In this document: piece by piece, positions 35,613 through 49,342 of the stretch
How the letters are laid out: each line of letters begins with the position of its first letter
Numbering within the stretch: position 1 is the first letter of the stretch
From: Xestospongia muta
Taxonomy: Eukaryota; Porifera; Demospongiae; Haplosclerida; Petrosiidae
Assembly: GCA_963693285.1 (NCBI GenBank)
Contig: OY848921.1
Location: 6,337,229 to 6,401,228, forward strand
Direction of reading: 5' to 3'
DNA: 64,000 bases
Notes under the pieces: generated by a model
Seen by the model: the letters and a program-made list of their open reading frames with translations, nothing else
The model's database searches: none
Told to the model about the DNA's origin: nothing
Translations under genes and position numbers: made by a program

Positions 35613-38280
35613 ATGCCTATAAGAGAGCTCTAGCAAAAGGAGAAATGGATGTAGCATATGGACGTGTTATGTTACTTGGTTCAGCAGGGGTAGGGAAAAG
35701 TAGCTTAAAGCGATCGTTGATGAAGTTACCATGGCAACCTCACACTACCAGCACAATTATATCTGATGTCAGCTGTTTTCGACCATTTGTACATGAGTGG
35801 TATTCTACGAGCCTGGAAGATATTGACGACAAATGGAGAGAAGTAACCTTTGAAGACGAGATAGAAGAAATGGCACAGCTACTTACTATAGTATATAAAG
35901 ATCGTTCCAGTCCCAGATCTGTGCTCAGTACAGTGGCAGCCTCAGTACTCTACCCTATAGCTGCTATGATGAGGGCTTCATCCTTATCTTCACAACTGGT
36001 TCAAGATATAGAGACCACCAAAGTCAATGAAATTCTTTCAAAAGCTATAGCTCGTTCCAAGCATATATCCAGAGATGATCTTAGCAGTATTAAACCTCAG
36101 CCATTTCTGCATATCTGGGATTGTGGTGGTCAGCCTGTTTTTCTTGAAATCCTCCCTGCCTTCCTTACTTCTCGTACATTATTCCTCCTCCTGTTTGATG
36201 CCTCTAAGGATCTTGATGAAATGTGGCAGTCTGTACAGAATATTGAGGGGAGGCAAATTTTTGGTGAAAAGGAAAACATCAGCACACTTGATCTGATGCT
36301 CAACTGGATGGCTAACATTCATGGTCATCTCATTCGTCGTGACAAAGAAGGCAGTCTTTGTGAGTACCCTCGTATGTACTGCATTGGTACCCATGGTGAT
36401 GTCCTAAAGACCGATGAGAAGAAGAAAGCAGTTGTAGATGAGCTAGAGTCCAACTATAAAGATAAGGCATTTTTGGAACTTGTTAAAGAAACTTTGATTA
36501 TCGACAACACCACTTCTGGTAAAGGAAAACATGAAGATCCAAATCTCATTAAGCTACGTAGAGCTATTTGTCAATTCACGTATGAAAAGCTCATTGTCAG
36601 GACTCCAGTTAGTTGGGTTCTCTTTCGCAAAATAATCCAAATGTTTGAAAAAAATGTAATCGATCTTAAAGAAGCTCATGCTATTGGAGTAGCTTGTAAA
36701 ATACCTCATGATGATGTTCCAAAGGTCCTCCTGTTTTATCATGATCTAGGAGTAGTGCTGTTCTATCCCCACATTACTGGTTTGAGAACTAAAGTTATCA
36801 TTAATCCTAAATGGTTTGTGGAAACACTTGGGAAAGTGTTGACACTAGATGGACAAGCTGATGGACAAACAAGACTAATGTGGACATTACTACAGGAAAA
36901 AGGCATTCTAGTAGAGCCATTTTATGTGTCCCTTTGGAAAGAATGTAGGGCAGACCTTAGTCCAGAAGATATAATTGAACTTTTAGTTCATTTTCGTCTT
37001 GCTGCTAAAGTTACTACTAAAGTATATTATGATCGAACAGTCAAGCAGTATTTTTTACCAGCCACACTTCCAACTTTCAAAGAAGATCCCAACAAAGCTC
37101 TACCAAGTTATCGTCTTCAAGCTACTCCACTACATATCACTTTTAGCACAAAATTTGTACCTCCTGGTTTCTTTACACGTTTCATTACCTCTCTGGCTAG
37201 TAATCCATCTTATGAGGTTATGTTTGAATGTGGTATATATCGCAATCGTGTCACTTTTGTATATCACAAATCAGATGATCACATCACACTCACTGATCTC
37301 CACTATGCCATACAAGTTGATGTATTACGATATGCTCCAGCTAGCTTGGACATTCCATCCTTTGATACAATATGTCAAGAACTATTGAGTGTTCTTAAAA
37401 GTTGTGGAGATCTCGTTGAACAAACTCTTACAGGTCATTGGGGAATGATGAATGAGTCCACTCAATCTGTCTCTATGGAGAGGGAATTTCGATATGTATG
37501 TAGATCAAAAGAATGTGATCAATCTGTGATTCATTACTTCAAAAGATCAGTAGACAAGTCTTCCATTCACTGTGAAAAGAGTATGTATAGATCATATCGT
37601 AGACCTACTGGTGAGGAAAGAGTCTGGTTTAATGGATGGAACATACCAGGAGAGGTACAGTTCATGAGACATCATTATAATGTCTCAATATATTCTTTAC
37701 AGGCAGTATCTCTTGAATCGTTATCACCTCCTGTAGCCATGTTGTCAAGTGCTACTGGTCAAATTTGTCAGCAAGAGTCTCTTGAAGGTGAAAGAGGTAA
37801 GTCAGATCATTGTGTATATGAATTGTTATGTAAAGTTTCATAATTACATGTACATAATGTTTTGTGGCCTTTATTGGTTTGAACATCTTTATAGTCATCA
37901 TAACTGGTTGGTTTATTCCTCTTACATAGTGAATACGTGTTGTATTTATTGTAGATATTTCTAGTGTTCTATCAAAAGTTCCTACTGCTAAAGATGCCCT
38001 CTCATTGCTCATTCCTATTATGAATCAGTGGTATATCATTGGTGGTGCACTAGACATTAATCCTGGTAAGATCAACAGTTTAGATCAAAGTCAGGATCCA
38101 GTCAAGACAAAGCTTTTCAAAGTCATCACAACATGGCTGGATGAAAAGGCTAGGGCAGCAACTTGGGGAGAGCTGCTTGAAGCAGTTGAAGGTGACATTG
38201 TGGAAAGTCATCAAACTGGTGAGAGTATTCGTGAATTTCTAAGAAAACCAGATATATACACAAAATATTCTGGTCAATGA
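35613..38280 (+). CDS. Roc-COR GTPase with death domain, copy B (open)
   Basis: Exons 35613-37796 and 37955-38280 join in phase (donor GAG/GTAAGT, acceptor TTTATTGTAG) to give about 836 residues, ending in TGA at 38278-38280. Order: Roc GTPase with P-loop GSAGVGKSS, G3 WDCGGQ and a THGD motif; a COR region; then a death-domain-like segment (NQWYIIGGALDINPGK ... ATWGELLEAVEGDIV). It is about 95% identical to copy A, and CAG at the place of copy A's stop keeps the death domain attached. It probably acts in the cytoplasm as a GTP-controlled signalling scaffold that recruits death-fold partners. That role is family knowledge, not shown here. At least one upstream exon is missing, since 35613 follows an acceptor. 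If transcription starts within or beyond the satellite, the satellite would be part of its first intron. Confidence 0.85.
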
Positions 38281-38620
38281 ATCGATTGTTTTTGTTATAC
38301 ACTAATACATTTATTTTTAGAACTTGGACACCTTCTTCAAGTTGTTTTACAAAACATTAAATATTTTGATAATAAGTTTGTCATCTTAGTTTTAATTTTA
38401 GCTTTAATATGAGTTTGTATTAAAGTGCTAGTATATCTACAATTTTTATTATTGATTTCTACTTTCTAGTCAACATACATGATCTATTATTTGGTCTTAT
38501 ATTTACACATATTGTGTCATATTATGTAATTAGATTAATAAGCTTTGTCATGATAACACAATTGTTTATATCACATGTTAGACCAGACAAGTCATAATTT
38601 ACACCCACACTGTGTGTTAG

Positions 38621-38627
38621 TATAAAA
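38621..38627 (+). promoter_or_regulatory. TATA box of Reeler gene, copy B
   Basis: TATAAAA 62 bp before the ATG, identical in placement to copy A. Confidence 0.6.
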
Positions 38628-38682
38628 GCTTAGTAATCTCCTGTTACAGTTTACTAGTATTTAGCTTGTACATCTAGTAACA

Positions 38683-40743
38683 ATGAAGTTAAACTACTTT
38701 GCTGTTCTGGTCCTTATAATATTATTGATAGAGACTAGTAATGCATTCAGTAATGGAGCTCCTTCAGATGCATGTAGTACTATGCAACCAAGTCATGGAG
38801 CTAATGTACCTAGTGATTGTGGACCTAATTGTCCATTTAATGTTGTAGTAACTAATATTGGTGGACAACCAGTTCAAGGCAATGTTGATTATTGATGTGG
38901 ACAAGTACACACAAGTAAGTAAAATGACTCTATTATGATTTGTACCACTACATTAGAAAAATGATTGACTAATATAGTTACTAATATTATTAATATTATA
39001 TTAATTCACTATTGTAGTTTGTTGATATAATGAAAGATATCTACTAACATTATTAGGAGAGGTTGAATCAAATTATATTAATATCTTGTCATCTTTCTCT
39101 ATTAGTTGTAGTATCTACTGATGATCCATCAGTTCAATTTCGTGGCTCCATGTTAGAAATAAGAGAGACCACTAATACTTTTTATAACCAGTCACCATTT
39201 GCTGGTCAGTTCGTAAACTTTGAAGTATCACAAGCTGGTACATGTCCTGGTTTTGGACCTGTAAGTAGTTTATAGAATATGTGTTTTATAATAGTATGTA
39301 CACATTAATATAAACTGTTGTATTACATTATATCTTTCTAAGTAGTTTATTATAAAGATACAATGATTATATTGATAATCTACATTTTGGGGCCACATTA
39401 CTTGTTGAAGATTTGTCAGGTCAAAACAACAATTTTATCCTCAATAATGAACTTGGTTGATCTCTACAACTAAATAATGTCTATCTAAGACAACACTGTG
39501 TTATAGGGTGCTTATGGTACACACACTGAGAACAGTGATAAGACTTCTCTCACCTTTCAATGGTTGGCACCTTCTAATGGTAATGCTCCTTCATCAGTGA
39601 CTATATGGTAAGGTCTTCATGATACATCATTACTGTTCTCTAATCTTGTTAGGTTCACTGTTAGTAGAATGTTTAGTTTGTTTCATGTTACACTGAGAGG
39701 TCCTGATCTTGTAAGTAAAATATCTTGTCATTTTATGTCATATGTATGTAATATGTATATAGACACTGGACCCAGTATTTTGCGATACTCCCACTATACC
39801 AACTACTCCACCAACTACCCCACCCATTACCCCACCAACTACTCCATTCACTACCTGATTTTAGATTTTATGATTCACAAAGTAGACCATATTATTTGAA
39901 TATACGTGGCTATTCTTATTATGGATATGATGAATTTCACAGGATTTTTTGGATTGGTAAGTCATATTATGTGTTCCATTAAGTAGATGAGGTATCTGAC
40001 AGATGATTAATAGCTCTGTTATGAGATTACAATTGAGACTGACCCTATAATTATATACTTCTTATAGCTAATTACTACATGTGATATTATGATAATAGGA
40101 TATTTCTTTCATAGGTAAACCACTGTTCTGTGCTGTCTGCTTTATCAATAACGGTCTTACAATTAGTGATTCTAATGCTGTTGGCAAGTTTTAAGCTGTT
40201 GTGAAAGTTGTAGAGTCCCTATTATGTCAATTAGATAATGGAGACTATTATCCCTGTAAGTCACTCTTGTTCTACAATAAAATCACATACATGCTTTGAA
40301 ATGTTTACAAATACTATGATCTACTAGAATTAGACATGTATCCTCACATACTGATAATCTATACTGTGTACTGGTATCTATTGAAAAGGAAGTATACAAT
40401 TTAAAAGCCCAAGAGCCTTTGCTAATTACCTTTAATAATGATAAGTAAGGCTGTATTAGATTTGTGGTTTCTAAAACAAAAAAAAAAATAAATGTATTAA
40501 CATATAACTTTATGTACATATAACCACTAATATATATAATATATAATATATATAATATATATAATATATAATAAATATATTACAGTAATGTTGCCTTGTT
40601 CATTCTATTTTTCTCTCATGTATAAAGGTACTAGTCCTGTTACTATTGAGAATTTAAGTTCTGGTAAACACACATTTATCATAAAACCACAAGGAATAAA
40701 CTGTACCAGGAAAAGAGCTGTAGCCATCCGTTTCTATATCTGA
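38683..40743 (+). pseudogene. Secreted Reeler-domain protein, copy B (broken)
   Basis: Homologous to 6586-10362. Exons 38683-38914, 39106-39260, 39507-39607 and 39653-39710 are recognisable. Codon 71 is TGA (38893-38895; CGA in copy A), inside the Reeler domain. Exon 5 starts at 39763, holds only about six of the 12-bp repeats, and ends in TGA at 39856-39858. A deletion has removed the rest of the stalk and exon 6, fusing repeat sequence to the middle of exon 7. A later exon has a further stop (GTTTTAAGC near 40,190). The signal peptide and TATA box remain. Confidence 0.9.
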
Positions 40744-40935
40744 AGACATCATCATTTATTTATTTATATATACATATTTCAGTTATATAAAATTTTTTCA
40801 ATTGCAAGTCCTTTACAAATTTTCTTTAGATTTAATTATATTCAATACAATCTACAGTGTTAATAACGATTAAAATGTACAGTGTTAACAAAGATTAAAA
40901 TGTCAGTTAAAATGTGCTATCATTAGTAAAATAGG

Positions 40936-41480
40936 CTAATTGTTAGGGAGGGCTAGTTCAGGTATATTGTAGTAGAGATCAAGAGAACTGGGTTTAGTTA
41001 GAGCTCCACGTTGTTTGATGTTACCTCCTGAAATGATCCTCTTGACAGCTACCTCAACCTTCTTGGAATTGATAGTATACTGGAGAGAGAGAAAAGGACT
41101 TAGCATAATGTAAATAGTCAGTAATATAACAAACGTTTTGTCCACTATTAATACTGTTGTTTTATACACTTACAATAACTATATTTATTATATCCATAGT
41201 TACCTGTGATAATGGCTACTGTATTTTAAGTGTGATAATTATAACCAGTATATATTACTAGAGACGAAACTTACTGGAATATCTTGAATCTTTAGTATGA
41301 CAGCTGGAACATGTTGTTCTGATAGTTCACGTCTAATGACAGTCTTCACTTTGCTAACTAGAAAAACAGACTTATAGGAAATATATTTTACAATTATGCT
41401 AACAAACGTTTTATCCACTATTACTACTGTTGTTTCATACACTTACAATAACTATATTGCTTGTGCCCAAGCATCTATAA
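40936..41480 (-). pseudogene. AACS: Acetoacetyl-CoA synthetase remnant, copy B
   Basis: The last exon (40936-41079) and most of the preceding one (41275-41361, LVSKVKTVIRRELSEQHVP...) are intact. The three exons before that are gone, replaced by a duplicated piece of the neighbouring intron (AACAAACGTTTT..., also near 41,130). A damaged scrap of the WAHGD exon remains at about 41,455-41,480. Confidence 0.85.
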
Positions 41481-43249
41481 TACACAGATATTGTAGCTAG
41501 ACTATATATTAGTCTATTATACTAGACATTACAAATAGATAATAGATGTATGACAAAATTAAACAAATAACATATTAACTCTAGATCAATGTTTAGTCTT
41601 GTCTTCAAATACTACAACAATATCATAATATATCTAACTTCTTATTCCAAATGTCCAATAGTTGTGTAATATCAGTACTATCACATGTACATTAACTTCA
41701 CAATAGATATAGTACTTATCTTTGCTTTGTATCCTTACATTATCAGAATGACAGCTGCACACTAAATGACTGTTTACAGAAGCTTCTTCTTATAATAAAC
41801 TGTTTATATTAGTGATAGCAAGGCAAGAGCTTCAACATCATGTACTGAACAATAAATAGTAAGTACTTATTTAATTAAATGGAAGAGATGTATCAGCTTG
41901 AGGTACTTATATAAGTATTTACAACTTGAACTGATGTATTTGAATGAAAGATACAATGGTCTTTACCAATAGCCTTACAATGAACACTAGTGCTCCAAAT
42001 GTGTGTTCATGATCAGTAGCCTGTATATCAATTGACCAGCAGCTGAATGGATGTTTTGTCATTTTGTTAATGCCACTGTTATGCTGATTAGTTCCAAAAT
42101 AGAATGCCACAGCATTATTTTATGATCACAGATTCACAAACATTATATGTATATACATCCCAATAGCTTGAATCAATCTTAAAATTCCATGTCCACTATG
42201 TTAGCACATGTGACCTGATTGTTATAATAAGGGATCACTTCTATCAAAACATTTGTGACCTGATTTGTGAAAAGGGAGCACTGTAAAAACACCTCAAAGA
42301 CAGCTTCATATTTACCACAAATAGTTGTGCATATATAACAAGTTATGCATATACAAGTATTTTTTGAGATGTTTTAATAGTTGTTGGTCTGACTGTCTTG
42401 CCAGAAGTGTTCCCTTAGTGTAAATCATGTGACAAGTACATGTTTTATGTTTTAATAAATCAGAGCTAGAAAATGTGTAAAAGTACAATAGTACTGTTTA
42501 AAATAGTCATTCTGTAAAATATGAATTGAATTAACACTGACAAATTACATCATGAAACTATGCACCTTTTTGTGTGCACAATAATATGTACTGTTGAAAG
42601 ATTTCAGTTAACAAAATATATTGTTTATTCTACACTTTTTACTATTGTCACTGATAAGCTCAAACAAATATTTTTTGTTAAAATACCTTGTTGGTAGAAT
42701 AGGTAAGTTTACATCATTATAGTTTAGATGTTGATACAACTGTGAGTGAATTTATGATCTGATGTCTGTTGATCTGATGTCTGTTTGAATTTATGATCTG
42801 ATGTCTGTTGGCATCATTAACTTTAATATACTGATGTATAATATATAAATAATAGGCAGTGTCTAGAATACCAGTAATCAAATTCCATATTTTAAAGGTT
42901 CCTGTGATTAAGGTTTAGGGTCTAGGGTAAATATAGTATTAATTTCACATTAAAGTATGGCATTCTATTACTGACACACTAGACACTGCTGCCTAAACAA
43001 TAACTAGTATTTGAAAAGGAATTAAGTTGTAGTTTAATAGCTAGCTGTAGTGTTAATTTTCTTTGATCTGGCTTGATGTACAGTGAGAAGATTTAGAATG
43101 GTTATATAACATAAACATGAGCTTTCCTGTCTATATTGTTCTCTATGTTTTATTGCAAGACACGTTAGTGATGATACCATATAACTATATAAACCAAAAA
43201 TTTTTAGCTCCTCCCTTTCTAATCATACAATAGGGCAATCATTACAAAG
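41481..43249. other. Gene-poor spacer, copy B
   Basis: Matches 11,485-13,208. No exon assigned. A short tandem duplication (GATCTGATGTCTGTT, about 42,755-42,815) is present only here. The 300 bp before 43,250 are conserved with copy A and probably hold a promoter. Confidence 0.4.
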
Positions 43250-46200
43250 ATGGATTTGGAGTTGTCATTGATGAACCAGATACAGCCACTATTACTAGAT
43301 AAAGTAATAAAGCAAGACATCGAAATAGGCCGTGGTACGTACACTACTGTGTTCGAAGTACAAGTTCATGGGCTAAAATGTGCAGGTAAGCGATTGCTTG
43401 TCGAATCTGTGCTGCAGCAAAATGACGAGTTCAAAAAGAAATTCGTTGCAGAGTGTTTGCTGCACAGCTACCAACGCCATCCTTACATAGTCCAGTTAAT
43501 TGGAGTGTGTATTATACCAGAGCCAACTTTAGTAATGGAGTATCTTCCAATGAATCTAACTAGTTGTTTGGAAACTCACCAGAATCTTCCAGAGTGGATA
43601 AAATCAAGTATTCTTTATGACATTTCTAAAGGCCTCAATTTTCCTCATAATCAGAAAGCTTCTATAGCTCATTTTGGTGTGACAAGCAACAATGTTCTTC
43701 TCACTGCTCACCTTCAGGCTAAAATTACAGATCTCTGTGTTTCGAGACTATTTAAGGAGATATCAACTGACAGTGTTGGCTTGATCTCTGATGACACATC
43801 CTCTAACCACTTAGCATTTATGCCACCAGAATATTTCACTGATCATACATCATGTACTACCAAATTTGATATATTCTCCTTTGGTTGTATTATGATGCAT
43901 GTTTTAAGTCAAGACTATCCCAATCCATCAGAAAAGTTTGACAATAGCTTCATTGATACTGCTATGACTGAATATAGCTTTACTCAAGTCTCTGAATGGG
44001 AACATCGTGAACACAATCTTGCTGATGTGTCATCTCAACATCCACTCTATCTCTCATAGAGAATTGCTTGGATCCAGAAGAAAGACCTCAAACATCTGAG
44101 GTTATAAAGGCCATTGAAAATGCATCACCACCTATACCATCTCCATATAATGATGGAATAATAGCATTAATGGAGACACTGAACAAAAAAGACAGCCAAG
44201 TCAGGGAGGCACGCAAAGCCATCAAGACCAAAGTTAATGACCTACAGGAGATACTAAATGCCAAACAAGATCTGTTACTCAACTTGAAAATGCTGTAGAG
44301 AAAACAAAGAAAGAGTGCAATGACGTAGTTACAGAGAAACAGGAAGAGATCAGTCATCTTCAAAGTGAAGTCAGTAGTAACTTAGCTACAATCAATGATC
44401 TCAAAGAGAAGGCAGAAGAACAAGAGAAACAAGTTAAGTCATTAGAAAAACAAATGGGTCTACAATCTACTGTTATTGAAGAACTAGAACAAAAAATGCA
44501 AAAGAAAGATGACAAATTATTAACAATGGAAGGAGATCTTGCAGAAAAAGAATCAAAGATAGATGAACTTAGGAAGATAGCCTCAAGTGTAAAATCACAA
44601 ACTGATCTTAATACTGAACTTCAACAAGAAATGAAGGTAATGTTGGAAAACCAGGAGCGACTTCAGGCAATTACATCTAATCAACAAGCTCAAATTGACA
44701 GCCTCCAACGACAATTGAATACAACAACAGCCAACAATGTCCTATTAGAGACTACCAAGAATAACTTAGTATTATTACAAGATACTATACTACAAGACAA
44801 GGCAGATATCATCGACCATCATCAAGCAGAAGTGACTGCTCTCAGAGCAGCCAATGACCTAACTGCTGTCAGTCAACAAGCTTTAGAGTTAGAGATAAAT
44901 ATACTTCAAGAAGAAAACAAACAACTCACTGAGTCTGTAGTCTCTCTCAAGGAAAGTCTCGATACCACAATGAGACACTTGAAAGAACAAACTGACCTTG
45001 TTAAGAAATTATCTCCAACACAAGATAGACTGCTAGAAGCTGTAGCTAACATAAACATCCATGGTAAATAAAACAATAGTTTATCTATTTTATAATTATT
45101 GTGTCCTGTGTTTAGTGCCACCTTTATCTCAACAAGAGAAAATAATTCAGTCAATGATGAAGCAAAGACTAATAGAAGGAGACTCATGGTATATACACTA
45201 ATTGTTAATAAAATTACTTTAGTCATTACACTGTAGGTGTCTTGTCAGTACCCTGTGGTTTGAAAATGGAAAGCATATCTCAAAATGCCACTGGAACTGG
45301 AATTGTTACTGATAGTCCTGGTCCAGTTACTAATTTAATGTTGTTGGAGCGTAAAAATCATCAACGCAGTCTTAAAGAAAATTTGGATAGAGGTACACAT
45401 TATATACTGGTTCCTGAGTTAGCCTGGGATCTATTGATACAGTGGTATGGATTAAGTGAGAAGTCCACCTACATTGCAAGGTTAGATTTGTTTGTGTCTT
45501 GTGAAATAAATCCAATTATGAAGTTTATACTACTGAGACTGACCACGTTGATATAATATTGTATAACCAATAATTATATGACTGCTTAATTACTTCATGT
45601 GATCTCATGTAACATACTATGTTACATTTTAATATAATTAAATGATCTTTACCATCTGCTATAGGAAAGTTGTAAAAATTCAAAGACATGCTATCACAGA
45701 ATTTATAGTGGAGGTGTATCCATTACATATCCATGCATGTAACACTAAGTTCTAGCAAAACATTAAGACCATATACAATTCAACGAAGTGATAATGTTGG
45801 TAAGTTATTTAACATATCTCTCCTACTAGTCAATAATACTATATTATATGTAGCTTATGTGATGGACAAACTCCGTAAGCAGTACAATGTAGGAGATAGC
45901 ATTGAGACCAGACTATGGTTATGTCATGAGAGTAATAAGACTATACTAAAACCCACAGACACTATGGGATGTAACCAATCACATTATTCAGTAGAAACTA
46001 ATGATATAAGTACACTGTTCAATAATTAATAATACACTTTTACATTAAATATAGACACTGTTACTTGAGACTAAGATTGGTACTTGGTCAATACAGGAGT
46101 CAACTAGTAATAGACAAATATTCAATAAACCAAAAGAAGGTATATTAACAAATATTAACTGAGATTAGTTAACAAGTAATTGATGTGTGACCTCCCATTT

Positions 46201-46538
46201 ATCAAAGTTGTATCTAACCTTTAACCACAATACCTAATATGGTATGTCAATAGACAAAATGACATAAAGTGGACACAGCTAAAAAGATAAGATGATAAGA
46301 TACTGAGATATCTAATGTAATTGCTGCTCAGTCATATAATGGTATAAATATTAGAGAATGTTTTTTAATATTATGTGCTGTTTCTTTCTTTTTTCCAGCT
46401 AAATTATCATGTGTTGTACCTTCTGATGGTCAACATCTATTACTAAAATCAAATCCATCCTACTATATGTATAAACATTTATCACCAGTGATATCATCCT
46501 TTGAAGAATCTGCTGACTATGAGACAATGCCATCTTAA
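43250..46538 (+). pseudogene. Pseudokinase/coiled-coil/DUSP/UBL protein, copy B
   Basis: This copy keeps every part of the domain layout. Exon 1 (43250-45063): kinase fold with GRGTYTTVFEV, AGKRLL, HFGVTSNNVLL for the catalytic loop and DLC for DFG, then a coiled coil. Exons 45116-45188 and 45237-45480: a DUSP domain as in USP4/USP15 (QQEKIIQSMMKQRLIEGDSW; GPVTNLMLL; THYILVPELAWDLLIQWYG). Exons 45665-45799, 45854-46014 (approx.) and 46055-46139: ubiquitin-like module. Exon 46399-46538: C-terminal tail ending YETMPS. Lesions: one-base deletion near 44,049 in the kinase C-lobe, another near 44,265 (AAA for AAAA), a shift within the DUSP exon near 45,250-45,290, a 4-bp duplication (ATGC) near 45,735, and a donor GT changed to AT near 46,005. 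No protease catalytic domain exists. Confidence 0.8.
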
Positions 46539-46957
46539 TTTATAACAAGATACACTTACAATATACATGTCTAAGTTTATATGGACTCCTGTTATACTAA
46601 CAATGTGTAATTTATCAGTTTATATTAAAGTAACTGTTAGTAACTATAATGGTGTCTTATTAATTCCTATTATATAGATTTTATTTTTATTCAATGTCAC
46701 GTAATTACTGTATTTTGAACTTTACTTTATAATGTCTCCTAATATTATAACACCAAATATTGTCCATCACATGATAGTCATGTGTTGCTTTGTCATTATT
46801 TTTTGGTTACATATTTGGCTGATCTATTATCACTCACTAGCTATCATTAAACAAAATAAATCTTTTAAAATGATCTGTTCTTTGTATTTTATGCTTTGAA
46901 ACTATAATTGTTACAATGAAAATGTTTAAGATGAAGTGATGTATTTATCATAGAGTG

Positions 46958-48955
46958 TTAGGCTCTGTCTGATGTATCTCTAGATTGATAGACCACACCT
47001 ATTTCTCTTAACTCATCTAGCACATCTTCAGGAAGTTCTCCTGATACTGATATTGCATAACATCCCTTAGTAAATTTATCTTAAGATAAAGAAATTGATG
47101 ACATTATAAATACTTAGTTATTAAATTAATCACATTGGAAGAGGTAATCATATAGACAAATACTTAAATTTAAGATCAGCAAATGAACTGTGTTGAGCCA
47201 CACCCACAAAAGCACATACAATTATCAACAAATGTCAAATGCATTTCTAAATTGTCTCAACAATAAAACAGACTATATCAAATATATATATATAATATTA
47301 TTATTTCCTAAGAAATAGTTTTGTAGACTCTATATCTATGTAGAAGTAATTTTTAATTTTTAGTTTGCTATGAGCCTAAATGAGAGAACATTATCCAATC
47401 CCTACATAGGGTAGTGCTACCATCTACCTAATGACATATACCACTGGTTACTTATGTAGTAAATACTAATAATACTTACCTATTCTCTGCCATTTAGCTA
47501 CCCAGCTATCTTCATTACCCATCATAGCTATCATCCTAACAAGAGATACAATATAATATTGTCATTATTAAGTTTAACGATGATATAAGTTTAATCTTTT
47601 CTTCATTCGTAATAATTTAAAAAATAATAAACTTTCACTAATTTCTTGGACAGAAATAGGCAATGTCAAAGAATGCTTTATCTCTTGTTATATTTTTGTT
47701 AACTGATTTAAAAATGAAAGTGGAAATATTTGCAGACCATTGAGTCAAAATTCACCATTACTATTAGAAATAAACAGATGTCAAATGCATTTTATATATT
47801 CAATCTTATTAATTGTTATATTTTCATTGTCTAGAGATTTAAGTTTTTGAGTATCTATGTAATGCTTTTCTCTGTGGACATAGACTGTGACTTCAACTAT
47901 ATTAGTACTGTTATCAACAGATACAAGTCAAGCAATAACAACAATCATGTGTATAATAATGATATATTATGTATCAAAGGATTGTGTATGTGAATCTTAG
48001 GTTTGAGTAGGACTATCATGTGATTGTAATGTAAGGAGTAAATATTTACAGGACATCAGAGTCATTGCTACATTTTTGAATATCTAAGCATAAAATAACA
48101 CAATAGAACTAACCCTTTATTCTCTGCCTTTATTTTTCAAACACACACATACATATAGTGGTAGCAAATTATAAAGAGATGATCATAATGTCCTGTATTT
48201 ATTTGTTTTCTTTTAGTTCCATTATTTATATTGTATGACCATCCTTAAATTCTTATTAATTTATTGTGATAAATGGTATGAAGAGATTAATATTTTTGTA
48301 AAATATTTTAACCTCTCCATAGATTTGTAGTGGCAAGGGATTTATAATGACATTTTCATTGACAATGATAGTTTTTAGAAACAAAGTAGGTTGGTCACAA
48401 TGTACAATGTTATGAATGAATTTATAAGTGCTGTCTAAGGGGTCTGAAACAAGATGGAAATGTGTATGAAATTAATTTCAAAAATTTTTCTGCAATTTTA
48501 AACATCTTCTGATTTCTAAACCCTGTGTACAGATATAAACAGGCATTGTCAGTGATTTCAGACGAACATTTCTGATTTAAATACTGAAAGTGTACAAGAT
48601 GTCAGGTTCAATCATTACATCAGACCCATAGGTGCATGCATGATGACTCTGATATTATGTATCACATGTAGGTATTTATATGTTATATTTGATAGACTTA
48701 CCCATCAAAATTTGAACTAGTACAATCATTGACTTTTCCTCTGTTTCCTTTGAGATGAAGACATCTTTCACAATTATCACATCCAGTATAGAGAAACTGA
48801 TCAAACGACTATATTAATGATAGATATTATTATCACTAACATTGTAGAGTAGACTTCTACTTTATGATACATCACTACAAACTTACCTTTACCATAGAAC
48901 ATAGCTTAAGAGCTCGTAGTCCTCGAAAATCCTTGGGAATAGATTCTAAAGTCAT
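46958..48955 (-). pseudogene. SPT4: Transcription elongation factor SPT4, copy B (zinc cysteine lost)
   Basis: Exons 48887-48955, 48702-48796, 47480-47535 and 46958-47079 join in phase, with a normal-length C-terminus ending YQSRDTSDRA. There is no premature stop: codon 11 is CGA. However, the first zinc-binding cysteine of the N-terminal CxxC is Leu (RALKLC instead of RACKLC). In SPT4 four cysteines hold one zinc ion, so this change probably destabilises the fold. I class it as a likely damaged copy, though the open frame means a weak function cannot be excluded. Confidence 0.7.
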
Positions 48956-49342
48956 GGTGGAAATTTTTAACCCGTTGAGTTTGTACCGCCTTGAACCACG
49001 CCTACAAAAATCTGCAGCAGGGGCGCAACGAATCATAGAGAAGGAGAGAACTTGGTCTACTGTAATTTAGTTCAAGAAAGGAAGTAAGTTGAATATCACG
49101 TTATGTGATTGCTAATATAGCTTACATTATAAGTAACTTTAACTAAATGACTAAGTCTGTATTATTTTAATTTGTCTAAGTCAATAATGAGATCATGACA
49201 CTGGTAATAGTCACCTGACTGTGACAATTATTGACCAAGTTCTAGGTGTCTCTAAGCTTGATAAAATTCTGTAAGAGATAGGGATAAGCTTAACAACAAG
49301 TGTATATACTAACAGATGCTGCAAATATATGGCATCCATAAC
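48956..49342. other. Spacer upstream of SPT4, copy B
   Basis: No gene seen; matches 19,385-19,770 and probably includes the SPT4 promoter. Confidence 0.4.
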
